Shown: positions 10,166 through 23,660, numbered from the stretch's first letter. The stretch is DNA of 64,000 bases from Lutraria lutraria (GCA_964023205.1 OZ026850.1:952368-1016367), one strand, 5' to 3'. A program made the numbers and translations. Notes: a model not told the origin generated them from the sequence alone.

Positions 10166-10360
10166 TTACCTTTCTCACATTAGAATTAATAATAAATGTT
10201 TGCAGAACTAGCTGGAAACAACTGTTTCCCTTCAAAGATAGAAATTAAAAGATGGAACAAAACAGTCTATACTGTTCATAGAATATCGCTTAGTACTGAA
10301 AAACCCCAATCTCAACAAAACTAAAATTCATAAACCAAACGGCTTGAATTAATATTATTG

Positions 10361-11226
10361 TCATGTGCGAAGAACGAAAACTCGTTTATAAGTATGAATA
10401 AACTTTGATTTCATTGCCTCCCTTTGATGACCTCTTATACGAAATTAGAACATCGTAGTTATAAAACAATCTAAAACACCATTACAACCTTCGTTAAAAG
10501 GAATGTAGGACAAAAGCTCCCCCGGACAAAAGCTCTCTACGTTGATTTTGATAGGGGCGGATAAAAGCTCTCCTATTCTTTTACTACTCCGGACAATCAC
10601 TCTCCAGTTTTTTTGCACCCCGGACAAAAGCTCCCCCCGTTCGATCCAGGAAGCATATCTGAGTGCTCATGTTTGTACATAACTGCATAAAAATTATTTG
10701 TTAACAAACCACAAAAAAATATATCTCCAGACATTATAAAACCCCGGTAAATTGTAAAAATGTGTCAATATAAAATTATTATTCCGTGTGTTCTTTCAAA
10801 TGTTGAAGTTACGCTATAGATTTAGTCGTCTACAAAATACACACATAATATTCTACAGGTTAACTAACTAACTAGTCAATCAGGCAGTCAATCACAGAAA
10901 CTTCATCAAAATACTTGTATAAAGGGATAGCTTCTGTGTGTATTTTGTAGACCGACAAAATCTATTGCGTAATTTCAACATTTGAAAAAACACACGGAAT
11001 AATAATTTTATATTGACACCAGCAAATGTTAACAATTTACCGGGGTTTTATATTGTCTGGAGATTTATATTTTTTTGTGGTTTGATGTCATGCGCAAAGA
11101 ACGAAAACTCCTTGTATCTATGAATCAACTTTGATTTCATGACCTTTCTTTGATGACTTTTTATGCGAAATTAGAACATCGTAGGTATAAAACAATCTAA
11201 AACACCACCACCATCTTCGTTAAAAG
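10361..11226. mobile_element. fold-back element flanked by ~140-bp direct repeats
   Basis: Outer direct repeats of about 140 bp lie at 10361-10500 and 11087-11226 (CATGYGCRAAGAACGAAAACTC...CTTCGTTAAAAG). Between them is a fold-back with arms of about 145-150 bp at 10705-10848 and 10935-11084, whose ends read CAAACCACAAAAA and TTTTTGTGGTTTG. The left inner part (10500-10650) also has four CCGGACAAAAGCTCTCC-like units. No transposase is visible. Confidence 0.55.
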
Positions 11227-11429
11227 CATCAGCAACAACAACAGCAACATCGTTATTAATTGTTTTCTCAATCATCGACAACAACATCTATATCACACAA
11301 ACAACATCTTAATAAGCAGCAGCAACAACATTATCAAAACCAACAAAATAATAATAGCCGTCATCACAAATTTTCATTTTCAGTATACTAGGTTATTTAT
11401 ACCCATAGCGTCAGATACATTAACTTACC

Positions 11430-13974
11430 AATTATGAACAGTTTAATACTAGAGTTATGAAACTTTAATGTTGGTACTAGTGTTATATACCTTTAATGTT
11501 GGTATTAGAGTTATGAACCTTTAATGTTAGTATTAGAGTTATATACCTTTAATGTTGGTACTAGTGTTATATACCTTTAATGTTGGTATTAGAGTTATAT
11601 ACCTTTAATGTTGGTACTAGTGTTATATACCTTTAATGTTGGTACTAGTGTTATATACCTTTAATGTTGGTACTAGTGTTATATACCTTTAATGTTGGTA
11701 CTAGAGTTATGTACCTTTAATGTTGGTACTAGAGTTATGTACCTTTAATGTTGGTATTAGAGTTATATACCTTTAATGTTGGTACTAGTGTTATGTACCT
11801 TTAATGTTGGTATTAGAATTATGTACCTTTAATGTTGGTACTAGTGTTATATACCTTTAATGTTGGTACTAGTGTTATATACCTTTAATGTTGGTACTAG
11901 TGTTATATACCTTTAATGTTGGTACTAGTGTTATATACCTTTAATGTTGGTACTAGTGTTATATACCTTTAATGTTGGTACTAGTGTTATATACCTTTAA
12001 TGTTGGTACTAGTGTTATATACCTTTAATGTTGGTACTAGTGTTATATACCTTTAATGTTGGTACTAGTGTTATATACCTTTAATGTTGGTACTAGTGTT
12101 ATATACCTTTAATGTTGGTACTAGTGTTATATACCTTTAATGTTGGTACTAGTGTTATATACCTTTAATGTTGGTACTACAGTTATGTACCTTTAATGTT
12201 GGTACTACAGTTATGTACCTTTAATGTTGGTACTACAGTTATGTACCTTTAATGTTGGTACTACAGTTATGTACCTTTAATGTTGGTACTACAGTTATGT
12301 ACCTTTAATGTTGGTACTACAGTTATGTACCTTTAATGTTGGTACTACAGTTATGTACCTTTAATGTTGGTACTACAGTTATGTACCTTTAATGTTGGTA
12401 CTACAGTTATGTACCTTTAATGTTGGTACTACAGTTATGTACCTTTAATGTTGGTACTACAGTTATGTACCTTTAATGTTGGTACTACAGTTATGTACCT
12501 TTAATGTTGGTACTACAGTTATGTACCTTTAATGTTGGTACTACAGTTATGTACCTTTAATGTTGGTACTACAGTTATGTACCTTTAATGTTGGTACTAC
12601 AGTTATGTACCTTTAATGTTGGTACTACAGTTATGTACCTTTAATGTTGGTACTACAGTTATGTACCTTTAATGTTGGTACTACAGTTATGTACCTTTAA
12701 TGTTGGTACTACAGTTATGTACCTTTAATGTTGGTACTACAGTTATGTACCTTTAATGTTGGTACTACAGTTATGTACCTTTAATGTTGGTACTACAGTT
12801 ATGTACCTTTAATGTTGGTACTACAGTTATGTACCTTTAATGTTGGTACTACAGTTATGTACCTTTAATGTTGGTACTACAGTTATGTACCTTTAATGTT
12901 GGTACTACAGTTATGTACCTTTAATGTTGGTACTACAGTTATGTACCTTTAATGTTGGTACTACAGTTATGTACCTTTAATGTTGGTACTACAGTTATGT
13001 ACCTTTAATGTTGGTACTACAGTTATGTACCTTTAATGTTGGTACTACAGTTATGTACCTTTAATGTTGGTACTACAGTTATGTACCTTTAATGTTGGTA
13101 CTACAGTTATGTACCTTTAATGTTGGTACTACAGTTATGTACCTTTAATGTTGGTACTACAGTTATGTACCTTTAATGTTGGTACTACAGTTATGTACCT
13201 TTAATGTTGGTACTACAGTTATGTACCTTTAATGTTGGTACTACAGTTATGTACCTTTAATGTTGGTACTACAGTTATGTACCTTTAATGTTGGTACTAC
13301 AGTTATGTACCTTTAATGTTGGTACTACAGTTATGTACCTTTAATGTTGGTACTACAGTTATGTACCTTTAATGTTGGTACTACAGTTATGTACCTTTAA
13401 TGTTGGTACTACAGTTATGTACCTTTAATGTTGGTACTACAGTTATGTACCTTTAATGTTGGTACTTGAGTTATGTACCTTTAATGTTGGTACTTGAGTT
13501 ATGTACCTTTAATGTTAGTACTAGAGTTATGTACCTTTAATGTTAGTACTAGAGTTATGCACCTTTAATGTTAGTGCTAGAGTTATGCACCTTTAATGTT
13601 AGTACTAGAGTTATGTACCTTTAATGTTAGTACTAGAGTTATGCACCTTTAATGTTAGTACTAGAGTTATGTACCTTTAGTCTTGGTACTAGAGTTATGC
13701 ACCTTTAATGTTAGTACTAGAGTTATGCACCTTTAATGTTGGTACTAGAGTTATGCACCTTTAATGTTGGTACTGGAGTTATGTACCTTTAGTGTTAGTA
13801 CTAGAGTTATGTACCTTTAATGTCAGTACTAGAGTTATGTACCTTTAATGTTAGTACTAGAGTTAATGTTAGTACTCGAGTTACGTACCTTTAATGTTAG
13901 TACTCGAGTTACGTACCTTTAATGTTATTACTAGAGTAATGTACCTTTAATGTCAGTGCTAAATGTATGTACCT
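11430..13974. repeat. 28-bp minisatellite, about 90 copies
   Basis: The unit reads TTAATGTTGGTACTACAGTT plus ATGTACCT (28 bp). There are three variant zones. Mixed edges carry ACTAGAG or ACTAGTG, a block at about 11825-12170 is mostly ACTAGTGTTATATA, and a very uniform ACTACAGTTATGTA block runs from about 12175 to 13450. Units decay at both ends (GTTAGTACTCGAG, then loss near 13970). Homogenisation in the centre is typical of unequal exchange. No unique spacers lie between units. Confidence 0.95.
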
Positions 13975-14261
13975 TGATAGAAAATCTGAGTAACATGCAT
14001 TATATCATCACATGCAATAATTTGTTAGTTTTCTATAGAATTTATTCTAACCACAATTCCTCAATAATTATGCAGTTGATAATTAAATTTTTTGTTCAAT
14101 GTAGTTTTAATATACTCTGTTCTTTCATCGTTACATATACGAGGGTTGTCCCAAAGTGTCGCATACATATAGTCTGTGTACACCGAACAGCACACAACTT
14201 TCGAAGATATACTTTTTACAGATATTATTATCTTTTCAGTGGTAAATACAAAACAACTAGC
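13975..14261. other. short gene-free stretch after minisatellite
   Basis: AT-rich. GAGGGTTGTCCCAAAGT near 14140 is loosely like mariner terminal repeats, but no partner end was found. Otherwise nothing seen. Confidence 0.35.
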
Positions 14262-14425
14262 TGAGTTTACCGGAGCCGTCGGAAGCAAGTGGCACAATTC
14301 GTTTTAAATCCAGAAATTGTAGACGAGAAAAAAATTGCAGGCAGTTCAAAGAATATATTCGTTCCAATAAAACGATCACTGACAATGGCAAGACGCTATA
14401 TCAATCATTAGATTAATTGAAAGGG
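14262..14425 (+). pseudogene. broken copy of DUF4326-like gene
   Basis: This aligns with 62161-62320 (CCGTCGGAAGCAAGT, then ATTCGTTCYAATAAAACSATCACTGACAATGG). It has a 1-base insertion in CGTTTTAAATC, a compensating 1-base loss in the following A run, and a GAA-to-TAA change giving an in-frame stop in GATTAATTG. The alignment then jumps over about 95 bp that in the other copy encodes the cysteine-rich CWC...HG end. It is clearly non-functional. Confidence 0.6.
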
Positions 14426-14451
14426 AAGACAATAGGTTGCTAAAATTAAAC

Positions 14452-15220
14452 AAATACATTGCGACCTCTCCAAAGCAACACGTACCCTTTGATAGTAGCA
14501 AAAATATGTTGCTGTTGAGAGGTTATTGCTCTTGAGAACTTAAAGTAATAGTTAAATCGTACTGTTGGAAAAATCACATTGTTTTTGCAGGGAGATTATT
14601 ATAAGCAATGATTAACTTCTGAATTTCTGACTTAGAGTTACATTATTGAGATAATCATAATATTGTGGAGGCTTGCTATGTGAAATCTTACTGTATATTA
14701 ATGCTATGAATGTTGTGTTTGATAAAAAATACTACACAGGTCATCAGATATATGGCAAAATTCCTTACTATGATATTTTGCAAGTTTTAAATATCTTTTT
14801 CTAGTAACAATCTCGAATTGCGTCCCTTTAAGTGTTATTGTACATTGTATTTTTATTACAGTTTGTTTATTAAAATAAAATCGTATAAAATGAACTTTAC
14901 TGATGTGTTTTACTTCTCAGACAATAGTAATAAGTCATATATAAAACTTACGCACGATTTAGTAAACATGAAATATTATGATTATCTAAATAATGTAATT
15001 CTAAGTCAGAAATTAATCATTGCTTATTATCTAAACAATACTATCTTTTAGATCAATGTAACACAGTTTCTATTTCTAAAATATGTACAGAGGTAGTATA
15101 TAGGATGCTACAGGTGCAGTAAGGTACAACTTCTAAAGAGCGGCCTTCTCTTGAACAACAATCTCCCTGTAACAACAATGTGATTTTCCCCACAGTACGA
15201 TTTAACTTTTACTTTAATTG
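14452..15220. repeat. flank duplicated at 62433-63160, with CTCTCCAAAGCAAC repeat
   Basis: It starts with the CCTCTCCAAAGCAACAC element, has an inner GAGAGGTTATTGCTCTTGAGA, and ends with inverted counterparts near 15120-15200 (GCGGCCTTCTCTTGAACAAC). The middle (TTTATTAAAATAAAATCGTA to about 14975) aligns with 63046-63150. Together with the pseudogene this is one old segmental duplication. The TCGTATAAAATGARCTTTAC stretch is open in both copies but too short and divergent to call a gene. Confidence 0.5.
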
Positions 15221-17920
15221 TTAAATATTTTGTCTTGTTTCTAACAATTAGAGAAGTTTAATTATTCATGAAGAGTTGATGAAGAATTCTCTCTAATAAA
15301 GTAATCTAAGCGTGCGGAGTGTAGGAAGAATATTTTATATATTTACTTTTATATATACTGAAAACTTATCAGTAACCTGGTTAGGGCGATTTGGGAATCG
15401 AGGAGACAAGGGTTTTGTTATGCTATAATATAAATATACTGTAACAAGACTAAATAAATAAATTTGAATGAAATACAATTCCATTTACTAACTATTCCTA
15501 TAGCATAATAAATACATTAGATTCCTCGTAATGCAACAACAACCTAGAGACGCTAAGGAAAACCCTTAAACTGAGTGTAAACTTAACTCAAATAATATCC
15601 GACCCGAGTACGAAATATTTTAGAACGAACCCATAAAACTAGCTAAACATTTACCAAATCCACATCAGAAAGAAATCACATTACGTTCAGAACAAAAATA
15701 CCAAAAATGAATAAATTCTTACCTCAATGTTTTGAGCATAATAATGATTTAACATATCATAAAACAACGTTTTGTCTTTCCAACGTATTCCGTCTGTGTG
15801 CTAATTTACTACCCAAAACCAAACCTATATAGAGCTAAATTGCCACACCCGATATCGAGAATTACAAAACCCAGGGAATTCTCGTGGAATTCATGGCAAA
15901 AATATCGTACGATACTCAATTTATCCTAACATACTGAGGCTCGTAAATGTGGACTTATGAAAAATACCACTTGAATCAAGGTCACAAAAATATTAACTTA
16001 CTTGTTACAGAAGCGATTTAAATATAACTTACATGAAAATGCTAGATTCAAAATGCAAACAATAATGCCCTATCTTTGCAAAACAAAATCCAACAATTTA
16101 CTCAAACATATACGATGCAATAATTTCCCTTCTTTACGTTGGTTAAATTTTTACTTAGTAACTCACATTTCAGAATTTCAATTGTATAGAATTCCAATGC
16201 GTATAATAACTTTATTATGTCTGACGATGTGAATGTCATGTTCACAGAACTTAATATTACTGGGTAATCATTACTAATCAATAACATTATGGGGGGTTAC
16301 ATGATCTAGTTATTGTCTCTGATAGTAATCACAACCCCGTCGCCGCTGAGAGTTCAAATCCTACCGGACCCAGATTTCACATTGTAGGTCGAAGGTCTTA
16401 CCCAGATGCACGCACGTGGTCTTCTACCATTGTTATAGCTTTAAAAGTCACCAATAACTCTGAAAAAGAACCTATTTTTGAGAAAAATAATCACATAGAT
16501 GTGATATGAAAGATACATTTTGTGTTACTAACAAGGCGTAAAACAGTGTTTGTTTCTGATTACATGCTCATGAGGAATAAGGAAGGCAGGCAGGGATTTT
16601 TGTTATTCTAGAAACCATGAGGAAAGGTAAAAAAATGTCACCACGGATATAGATAGATACCAGATTTATATAGCCATTATATTCCATCCCTCGTGCCTTA
16701 TAAAAAGTGTTTTAAAGGATTCATAGGATGAGTCGTGTAACCGGAAACAAACAGGTTTGTATGCCGTATGTAACAGCATATGACGTTAAAAATGATCATT
16801 GATGCATTTTGTTCTATTCGGTTTTCTATTTTGATTTTATCTTACACTACAAGCACTGTGCTCTACCGACTGTGTTAATCGGACTGACTCCCGTACACAT
16901 AGAATTAATTTAACATACAAGGGGAACACTTCGGGCGTGCTCGATTGTCAGAACTAGGAGAACCCCAATGGAAGGCATCGGAGCAGAGTTCTGCCTGTTC
17001 CAGTGCAACATGTGGTGTGAGCGGAATCGGTAAGTGTAGACTGAACCAAAATGGTGGAAAGTTTGAGGAAACATGCGCCAATATAAAAATATCACTTTTG
17101 GTGCTCACTCAGTGAAACATATCTCGCTGTTTCGCCGAAAGAAACACTTATCCTTTATATTCTTATTTACATATTTCCAATGACAAGTTACCAAGTTCTT
17201 TTTATATTCATTTTATCCGTTCTTGCAAACCCAAGTATATTCCTTTATTCGTTTGTATGTTAGGAATAAAGTTTAGAAAAACAGTATGATAATATGTTTT
17301 AATAGAGTTTACAATGCATGCGACAGAACATCAAATTTCCTCATAGCGTAATTGGATATGCTCAATTTGTTACGGTGTGTGCTTCTATCATGAATATCAA
17401 ACTAATTTAATATGTACTTCATACCATATGACATAAAATATTTGAATGATGAATTTGCAGACTATGTCCCATGGTATCCATAGACATATTTCAGCAAAGA
17501 TAGCAACTTTCAACTTAAAATCTTGTCATCACCCTTTTTATGAAAGAAATTTTATTCTATGAATTACTGTTCGGGTAATTTACGGCCAATGCAGTGACAT
17601 GTACTGGTATAGATGTTTTCAGTCTTATAAAAGGTTTATCATTAGCAAGTGCTGTCATGGTGGTCTCAGTATCAAGTGGTAATGTAATAATAAATGTTGA
17701 ACACTGAATACTTAAATTACAAATTTAAATAAGCCACACTTTGTCTCTCTTATAGAAAGCCTCTACGGACAGTTTTTTTTGGGTATCGATAAAGTTTTCG
17801 GGCCTTGGTCGCACAACTGATGTATCATTAACTTCAAAAAAATCTAAAAGGAATATGCTGCGGGGAGGTCATCCAAAGTATTCAATTGTTGATACTGTGG
17901 AATTGGAATTCGCCTTAATG
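15221..17920. other. gene-free stretch
   Basis: I see no coding region, tRNA or array here. Two short tRNA-like scraps (about 16310-16375 on plus, 16850-16890 on minus) resemble SINE heads but do not fold convincingly. Remaining sequence is AT-rich and low in structure. Confidence 0.5.
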
Positions 17921-17924
17921 TACG

Positions 17925-20245
17925 TTTGTCTTTATGTACAGTAAGACTTTATGTACATTTGTCTTTATGTACATTTGCCTTTATATACATGTGTATTTAT
18001 GGACAGTTGTCTTTATGTACATTTGCCTTTATATGCAGGTGTATTTATGCACAGTTGTCTTTATGTACAGTTAGTCTTTAAGTAAGTTGATTTATATGTA
18101 TGTTGGCTTTTATGTACAGTTGGTCTTTATGTAAGTAGGCCTTAATGTAAGTTGGCCTTTATGTACAGTTAGTCTTTATGTACAGTTAGTCTTTATGTAC
18201 AGTTGACCTTTATGTACAGTTGTCTTTATTTACAGATAGTCTTTATGTACAGTTGGTCTTTATGTACAGTTGGTCTTTATGTATAGTTGGTCTTTATGTA
18301 CAGTTAGTCTTTATTTACAGATTGTCTTTATATACAGTTGGTCTTTATGTACAGTTCGTCTTCATGTACAGTTGGTCTTTATGTACAGTTAGTCTTTATG
18401 TACAGATAGTCTTTATATACAGTTGGTCTTTATGTACAGTTGGTCTTTATATACAGTTGGTCTTTATATACAATTGGTCTTTATGTACAGTTGGTCTTTA
18501 TATACAATTGGTCTTTATGTACAGATAGTCTTCATGTACAGGTGTATCTATGCACAGTTGGTCTTTATACACAGTTGGTCTTTATACACAGTTGGTCTTT
18601 ATGTACAATTGGTATTTATGTACAGTTCGTCTTTATGTACAGTTAGTCTTTATGTACAGTTGGTCTTTATGTACAGATAGTCTTTATATACAGTTGGTCT
18701 TTATCTACAGTTAGTCTTTATATACAGTTGGTTTTATATACAGTTGGTCTGTATATACAGTTGTCTTTATGTACAGTTAATCTTTATGTACAGTTGGTCT
18801 TTATGTACAGTTAGTCTTTATATACAGTTGTCTTTATGTACAGTTAGTCTTTATGTACAGTTAGTTTTTATGTACAGTCGGTCTTTATATACAGTTGTCT
18901 TTATGTACAGTTAGTCTTTATGTACAGTTAGTTTTTATGTACAGTCGGTCTTTATATACAGTTGTCTTTATGTACAGTTAGTCTTTATATACAGTTGGTC
19001 TTTATATACAGTTTGTCTTGATGTACAGTTGGTCATTATATGCATTTGTCTTTATATACAGTTGGGCGTTATATACAGTTGGTCTGTATGTACAGTTGGT
19101 CTTTGTATACAGTTTGTCTTTATGTACAGTAAGTCTTTATGTACAGTTGGTCTTTATATACAATTGGTCTTCATGTACAGATAGTCTTCATGTACAGGTG
19201 TATCTATGCACAGTTGGTCTTTATATACAGTTGGTCTTTATACACAGTTGGTCTTTATGTACAATTGGTCTTTATGTACAGTTCGTCTTTATGTACAGTT
19301 AGTCTTTATGTACAGTTGGTCTTTATGTACAGATAGTCTTTATAAACAGTTGGTCTTTATCTACAGTAAGTCTTTATATACAGTTGGTTTTATATACAGT
19401 TGGTCTGTATATACAGTTGTCTTTATGTACAGTAAGTCTTAATGTACAGTTAATCTTTATGTACAGTTGGTCTTTATGTACAGTTAGTCTTTATATACAG
19501 TTGTCTTGATGTACAGTTAGTCTTTATGTACAGTTAGTCTTTATGTACAGTCGGTCTTTATATACAGTTGTCTTTATGTACAGTTAGTCTTTATATACAG
19601 TTGGTCTTTATATACAGTTGGGCGTTATATACAGTTGGTCTGTATGTACAGTTGGTCTTTGTATACAGTTGGGCGTTATATACAGTTGGTCTGTATGTAC
19701 AGTTGGTCTTTGTATACAGTTTGTCTTTATGTACAGTAAGTCTTTATGTACAGTTGGTCTTTATGTACAGTTGGTCTTTATATACTGTTGTCTTCGTGCA
19801 TAGTTGGTCTTTATATACCGTTGTCTTCGTGTATAGTTGGTCTTTATGTAAAGTTGTCTTTACAGTTATTCTTTCTGTAAAGTTGTCTTCATGTACAGTT
19901 GTTTTCATGTACAGTTGTCTTTTTGTACAGTTGTCTTTATGTACAGTTGTCTTTATGTACAGTTGTCTTTTTGTACATTTGGTCTTTATGTACAGTTGTC
20001 TTTATGTACATTTGGTCTTTATGTTAAGTTTTCTTTATATACAGTTGTCTTCGTGTACAGTTGGTCTTTTTGTACAGTTGTTCTTCATGTAAAGTTGTTT
20101 TTACGTACAGTTAGTCTTTCTGTAAAGTTGTCTTTATGTACAGTTGTCTTTATGTACATTTGGTCTTTATGTTCAGTTTTCTTTATCTACAGTTGCCTTT
20201 ATGTACAGTTAGTCTTTATGTATAGTTGGTCTTTGTGTTTTCGGT
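17925..20245. repeat. 17-bp satellite array A (CTTTATGTACAGTTGGT family)
   Basis: About 130 units of 16-18 bp, core TCTTTATGTACAGTTGG with A/G and G/T variants. A higher-order repeat of about 656 bp is visible: the irregular block TTCATGTACAGGTGTATCTA occurs near 18531 and again near 19187, with the same neighbours each time. The array lacks stops in places and so yields long open frames with a 17-residue period. These are an arithmetic result of the 17-bp unit and not genes. Confidence 0.93.
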
Positions 20246-21088
20246 ATTTACTAGTTGTCAGTTAATTATGTTTACTTGTATGGGATCGCATTGATAAAGG
20301 AACAAAAAATAACAGTTATGTAACAAAATGTAACAGTTCAGCGCTAATAAAGAATTATTTAACTACATAACATAATTAACTTATCTGAAGGACGTATATT
20401 CTATGCGTATGTTCATGAATATTATCCACCAGACGTTATAATTATCTTAGCGAGACATTTATGCAGTTATAAAAACAAGCTTGTATGGGACCAATAGACA
20501 ATTCTACTATCGTGTTCCATATTCAACCTTTTGAATAGATTATTATCGATCGTAATTTGATAGTCTATACTTCAGCTTGAAATATTATATGACGCCTTTT
20601 AAATATGTACATTTCATACAGATTTCAATCAAAATCAATAGAGCGATTTTCGTTCGGAGGAAAAATATTTAAACCTGCAGAGCGTCTATCAACATGTATA
20701 CTGCAACACACTCTTTCGAGTATTTCGTGCTGGTGCGCGTAATCATGTTCACAATCACGTCGCAAGTTAAAACGCTTAGAAATATTCACGTTATTAAGGA
20801 TAATTAAATGAAAAATAAATTTGAATGCCTCATAGCTAGTGTTCACATATATTTTTGGATTTACGTCTTTTGGATGGAAAACGTAAGCTTACAATATTAT
20901 TATCAATTATAATTAAGGGTTTGCAATACGCTTCGTACATAAGTATAGAGTTACAAAATTTTGGTTATATGGTTTCCGGAAACTACTTTTTCAACACTAG
21001 GTACTCGTTTTCAAGAATCATTCTCATAATGGCAGACTTTCAAACGTTTGTATTATTCGCGATTGATAAATTCGGCATCAATTTCATA
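20246..21088. other. gene-free stretch
   Basis: AT-rich sequence. The longest open frame (20855-21166, 103 codons) has no recognisable domain, runs into a TTAA element, and is not credible as a gene. Nothing else seen. Confidence 0.5.
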
Positions 21089-21092
21089 TTAA

Positions 21093-21625
21093 AGGGGCAT
21101 GCCCTGGAACTGAAGCGTCTCGAATATAAATCAAATTGGTATCATTTGAATGCCAAAATCAATTAATGAAAGTCCTGTAAAATATTTACGAAATGTCCCG
21201 CTATTTGACTCAAAATACACATTTCAAGATTTACCAAACCTGCCGATTACGCCTTTCGGGATCTATCAAAAGCGGAAAAAATGTCAACAAACTGTGAAAT
21301 GGTAAGTATTGCTCATGTCATGTTCATTGTTTGCGACATAAAGCTTATATATCGATCAATTATAGGTAAATATCATTGTTTTGCTGCTTGAAAGGCAGCG
21401 CGACGCTAAGTTAAATTCTCAGACGAATCGGAAATATCGTTGTCGTCAATAAAAGGCTTGTAAGCCTTTTATTGAAACCGGCATATAAATACCCACGCGT
21501 GCGTTATAGGGCCATTTTTGAAGGCACATTCTTCTTTGACTTTTCGGTAATAATTGTTTTTACAAGTGATAAACGCATTTTTGGTGTATACAACCCAAGA
21601 CACAGCAGTTCCTGGGCATGCCCCT
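21093..21625. mobile_element. TTAA-flanked non-autonomous element
   Basis: Perfect TTAA copies flank it (21089-21092 and 21626-21629). Terminal inverted repeats AGGGGCATGCCC-TGGAACTG and CAGTTCC-TGGGCATGCCCCT are about 20 bp. TTAA target duplication is the hallmark of piggyBac-type transposition. No transposase frame is inside, so it would need a transposase in trans. An inner small hairpin AAAAGGCTTGTAAGCCTTTT lies near 21450. Confidence 0.7.
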
Positions 21626-21629
21626 TTAA

Positions 21630-22915
21630 AAGAGAAACAGATTGTTTCCATCGTTTATTCCCACGGTAGCCATGATGAAAAGTAGTCCGTGAACAACAAT
21701 AATGGCGGACAGCATGTCCGAGGCATTGTTTTTAGATAAACGATTGATGATTTTGCAGTTTATTCTAATAGTAAGTATTTACTTAAAAGCCGGGCACGTA
21801 CTAAAAGCATAAAATCTTGCTTTATATAAATTTCTTCATGTCGTCTTAGATAACTACATATATTTCCTATATATTCACGTGGTAATATTTTAATGACTCA
21901 GATATAAAAAGTAGTCTTGATCGATATGGTCGCAGACTCTTCAAAGCTGTACCCTCCGGTTGACTGTTTTGTCATTCATTATTTGTATAGCCGTTAAAAA
22001 TTACGTACACAAATTACGTAAATAATTGATAAACGGACACAGAAATAGAAAAACAAAAGACAGCAAACGATGAGCAGCAAATATAATTAACAGGTTGGTT
22101 GCATTCGTTCTCCAGAAGTTATAGCTCTTTAAACAAAAAATAGGTAAGTCATCTACCGAATTATGATGTTACATCGCAAAGATTTAAGATTCATAACTTT
22201 GTCTGTATACAAGTGCTCAACAGTTTTAATAAAATTCACAGGAAGTAGTGACGGGCCTGCCATGGTAAAATACTGTAATACTAGTGAATTGCCACTCTTA
22301 CTAAGAATTATAAGAGACATTATTTACATTATAATAAAACATCAAATTATCACAAGGTTCATGTATAAAAGATTTTGATATTGCATATTATTACATAATA
22401 CATGTTTAATGTTGCATATATGCAGAAATGAAAAAAAATGCCACAGAATTCGATTTACTGTCGATTTACTGCAAAAGAAATGTGATCATTGAGTAAGATG
22501 GTGTCTGCCGAAGATTCTCGATAATTACTCATAACTGTCTTTCGGGCAGTGAAATCTTTCAACAATACACAGTACATGTATACAATAAACAGAAGTAAAG
22601 AAAAACTAGGAAGGCTTTTTATGGAGGCCAGCATATTGTTTTAGTTTTATATCCAGGATATTCCGAATTTCGGCATATTATATACAGTACATATAAAATG
22701 TAATAGGTAAAAATTAATGTAGTCGACCGAGATGTGCCGAATGGGTCATTATCAATAAAAAGAAGTCTGCCGAGGGTCGGTGTTTTTTTGTCTGCTCCCT
22801 CAAAACGTACGGGTAATATTCGGTGAGGCATCCGCGAGTGCAATAGGTTACACCAGGGATTGATATTTCATTCACGGTTATGTATTGTTCTTGATTATAC
22901 TAATGAGACAAAGCT
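21630..22915. other. gene-free stretch
   Basis: No domain-bearing frame, array or structural RNA recognised. AT-rich intergenic sequence. Confidence 0.5.
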
Positions 22916-22917
22916 AC

Positions 22918-23660
22918 ATGGTGTGACATAATAAACTTAAACAAGAATAAAGAACAAAAAGAATTTTTGAATCAATTTGTTTAACGTATTGATAAGTAAT
23001 CAAGCAGTAAAAATATTGGCAAACTTCAATGGTTAAATTGACGTTAAAAACGTCCAGGGGGTAACAGTGGGGTAGGTTTTCTATCTATCTATATCTATAC
23101 TGCACACGTTCAAAATTAAAATCATGGCAGGTGGTAGTAAGGCTACTTGCATAGATCAAGGGTATAAACTAAATACAAACAAAAAATACATGTAGTTAAA
23201 AAAATGATCTTGTACCAAAAATATAACAATAAGAGAAAATACTACAAATGGAAATAATTCAAAAGAGATTCAAGCGATTCGACAACAACCTCAACTGCTC
23301 AAAGCGCAAACACAACCTAACATTAAAACAGCTTATGTCAGATATCGTGATTAAAACTGATGTATAGTCCCGATAATGTGACACAAACTTGAACAAGAAT
23401 AAAATAAAACACAATGAGATGTTTTTAACTTACGTCTTTTTTATTGATAAATATTCAAGTATTAAATACATAAATGAACAATAAAACGATCATGAACATA
23501 AAATTGAGTGGTTAGATAAAATGTACGTAAATAACGACCAGGGAATAACACTGTAGGTAGGCTTTTGATCTTGTACCAAAAAGATAAAGTTAAAAGAAAA
23601 ATATTACAAATGAATTGGTCAAATAAACAGATGGGAAAAGATCAAGCAATATTTTAAACC
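22918..23660. repeat. degenerate tandem duplication (~400 bp units)
   Basis: 22920-23290 and 23375-23660 share ordered blocks: GTGACAYAA...ACTTRAACAAGAATAAA, then AC-GTCCAGGG-GTAACA-TG, then GATCTTGTACCAAAAA-ATA and GAGATTCAAGC/AAGATCAAGC. Divergence is high, so this is an old duplication. A CTATCTATCTATATCTAT microsatellite lies in the first unit. No coding content. Confidence 0.4.

Larger units (their letters stand above)
9057..10345 (+). repeat. duplicated 3' flank of gene 1 (matches 43058-44425)
   Basis: The 3' UTR and about 0.8 kb beyond align with the sequence after gene 2, including the ATCTGCATGATGATCGAATT stretch and a GGCGTGGCGAAAA element. Homology fades near 10345/44425, which marks the downstream edge of the ancestral duplication unit. 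No gene seen in it. Confidence 0.65.

Noticed and set aside
11430..13974. CRISPR-like regular array
   Set aside because: Units abut directly with no unique spacers, in an animal genome. It is a minisatellite.
16310..16375. Possible tRNA or SINE head on the plus strand (GAGTTCAAATCC box)
   Set aside because: Only the B-box-like part is clear; no A box or cloverleaf at proper spacing.
16850..16890. tRNA-like scrap on the minus strand (GATTAACACAGTCGGTAGAGCA)
   Set aside because: Only a D-arm-like half remains, without a T arm. Too little to annotate.
18220..20265. Long open frames (up to 174 codons) rich in YVQLVFMYSWSLCTVGL-like repeats
   Set aside because: They lie wholly in the 17-bp satellite. 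The 17-residue period follows from a 17-bp unit read in rotating frames, and overlapping frames show the same text. No splice or start context.
20855..21166. 103-codon frame with hydrophobic stretches
   Set aside because: Runs into the TTAA element, no domain, AT-driven composition.
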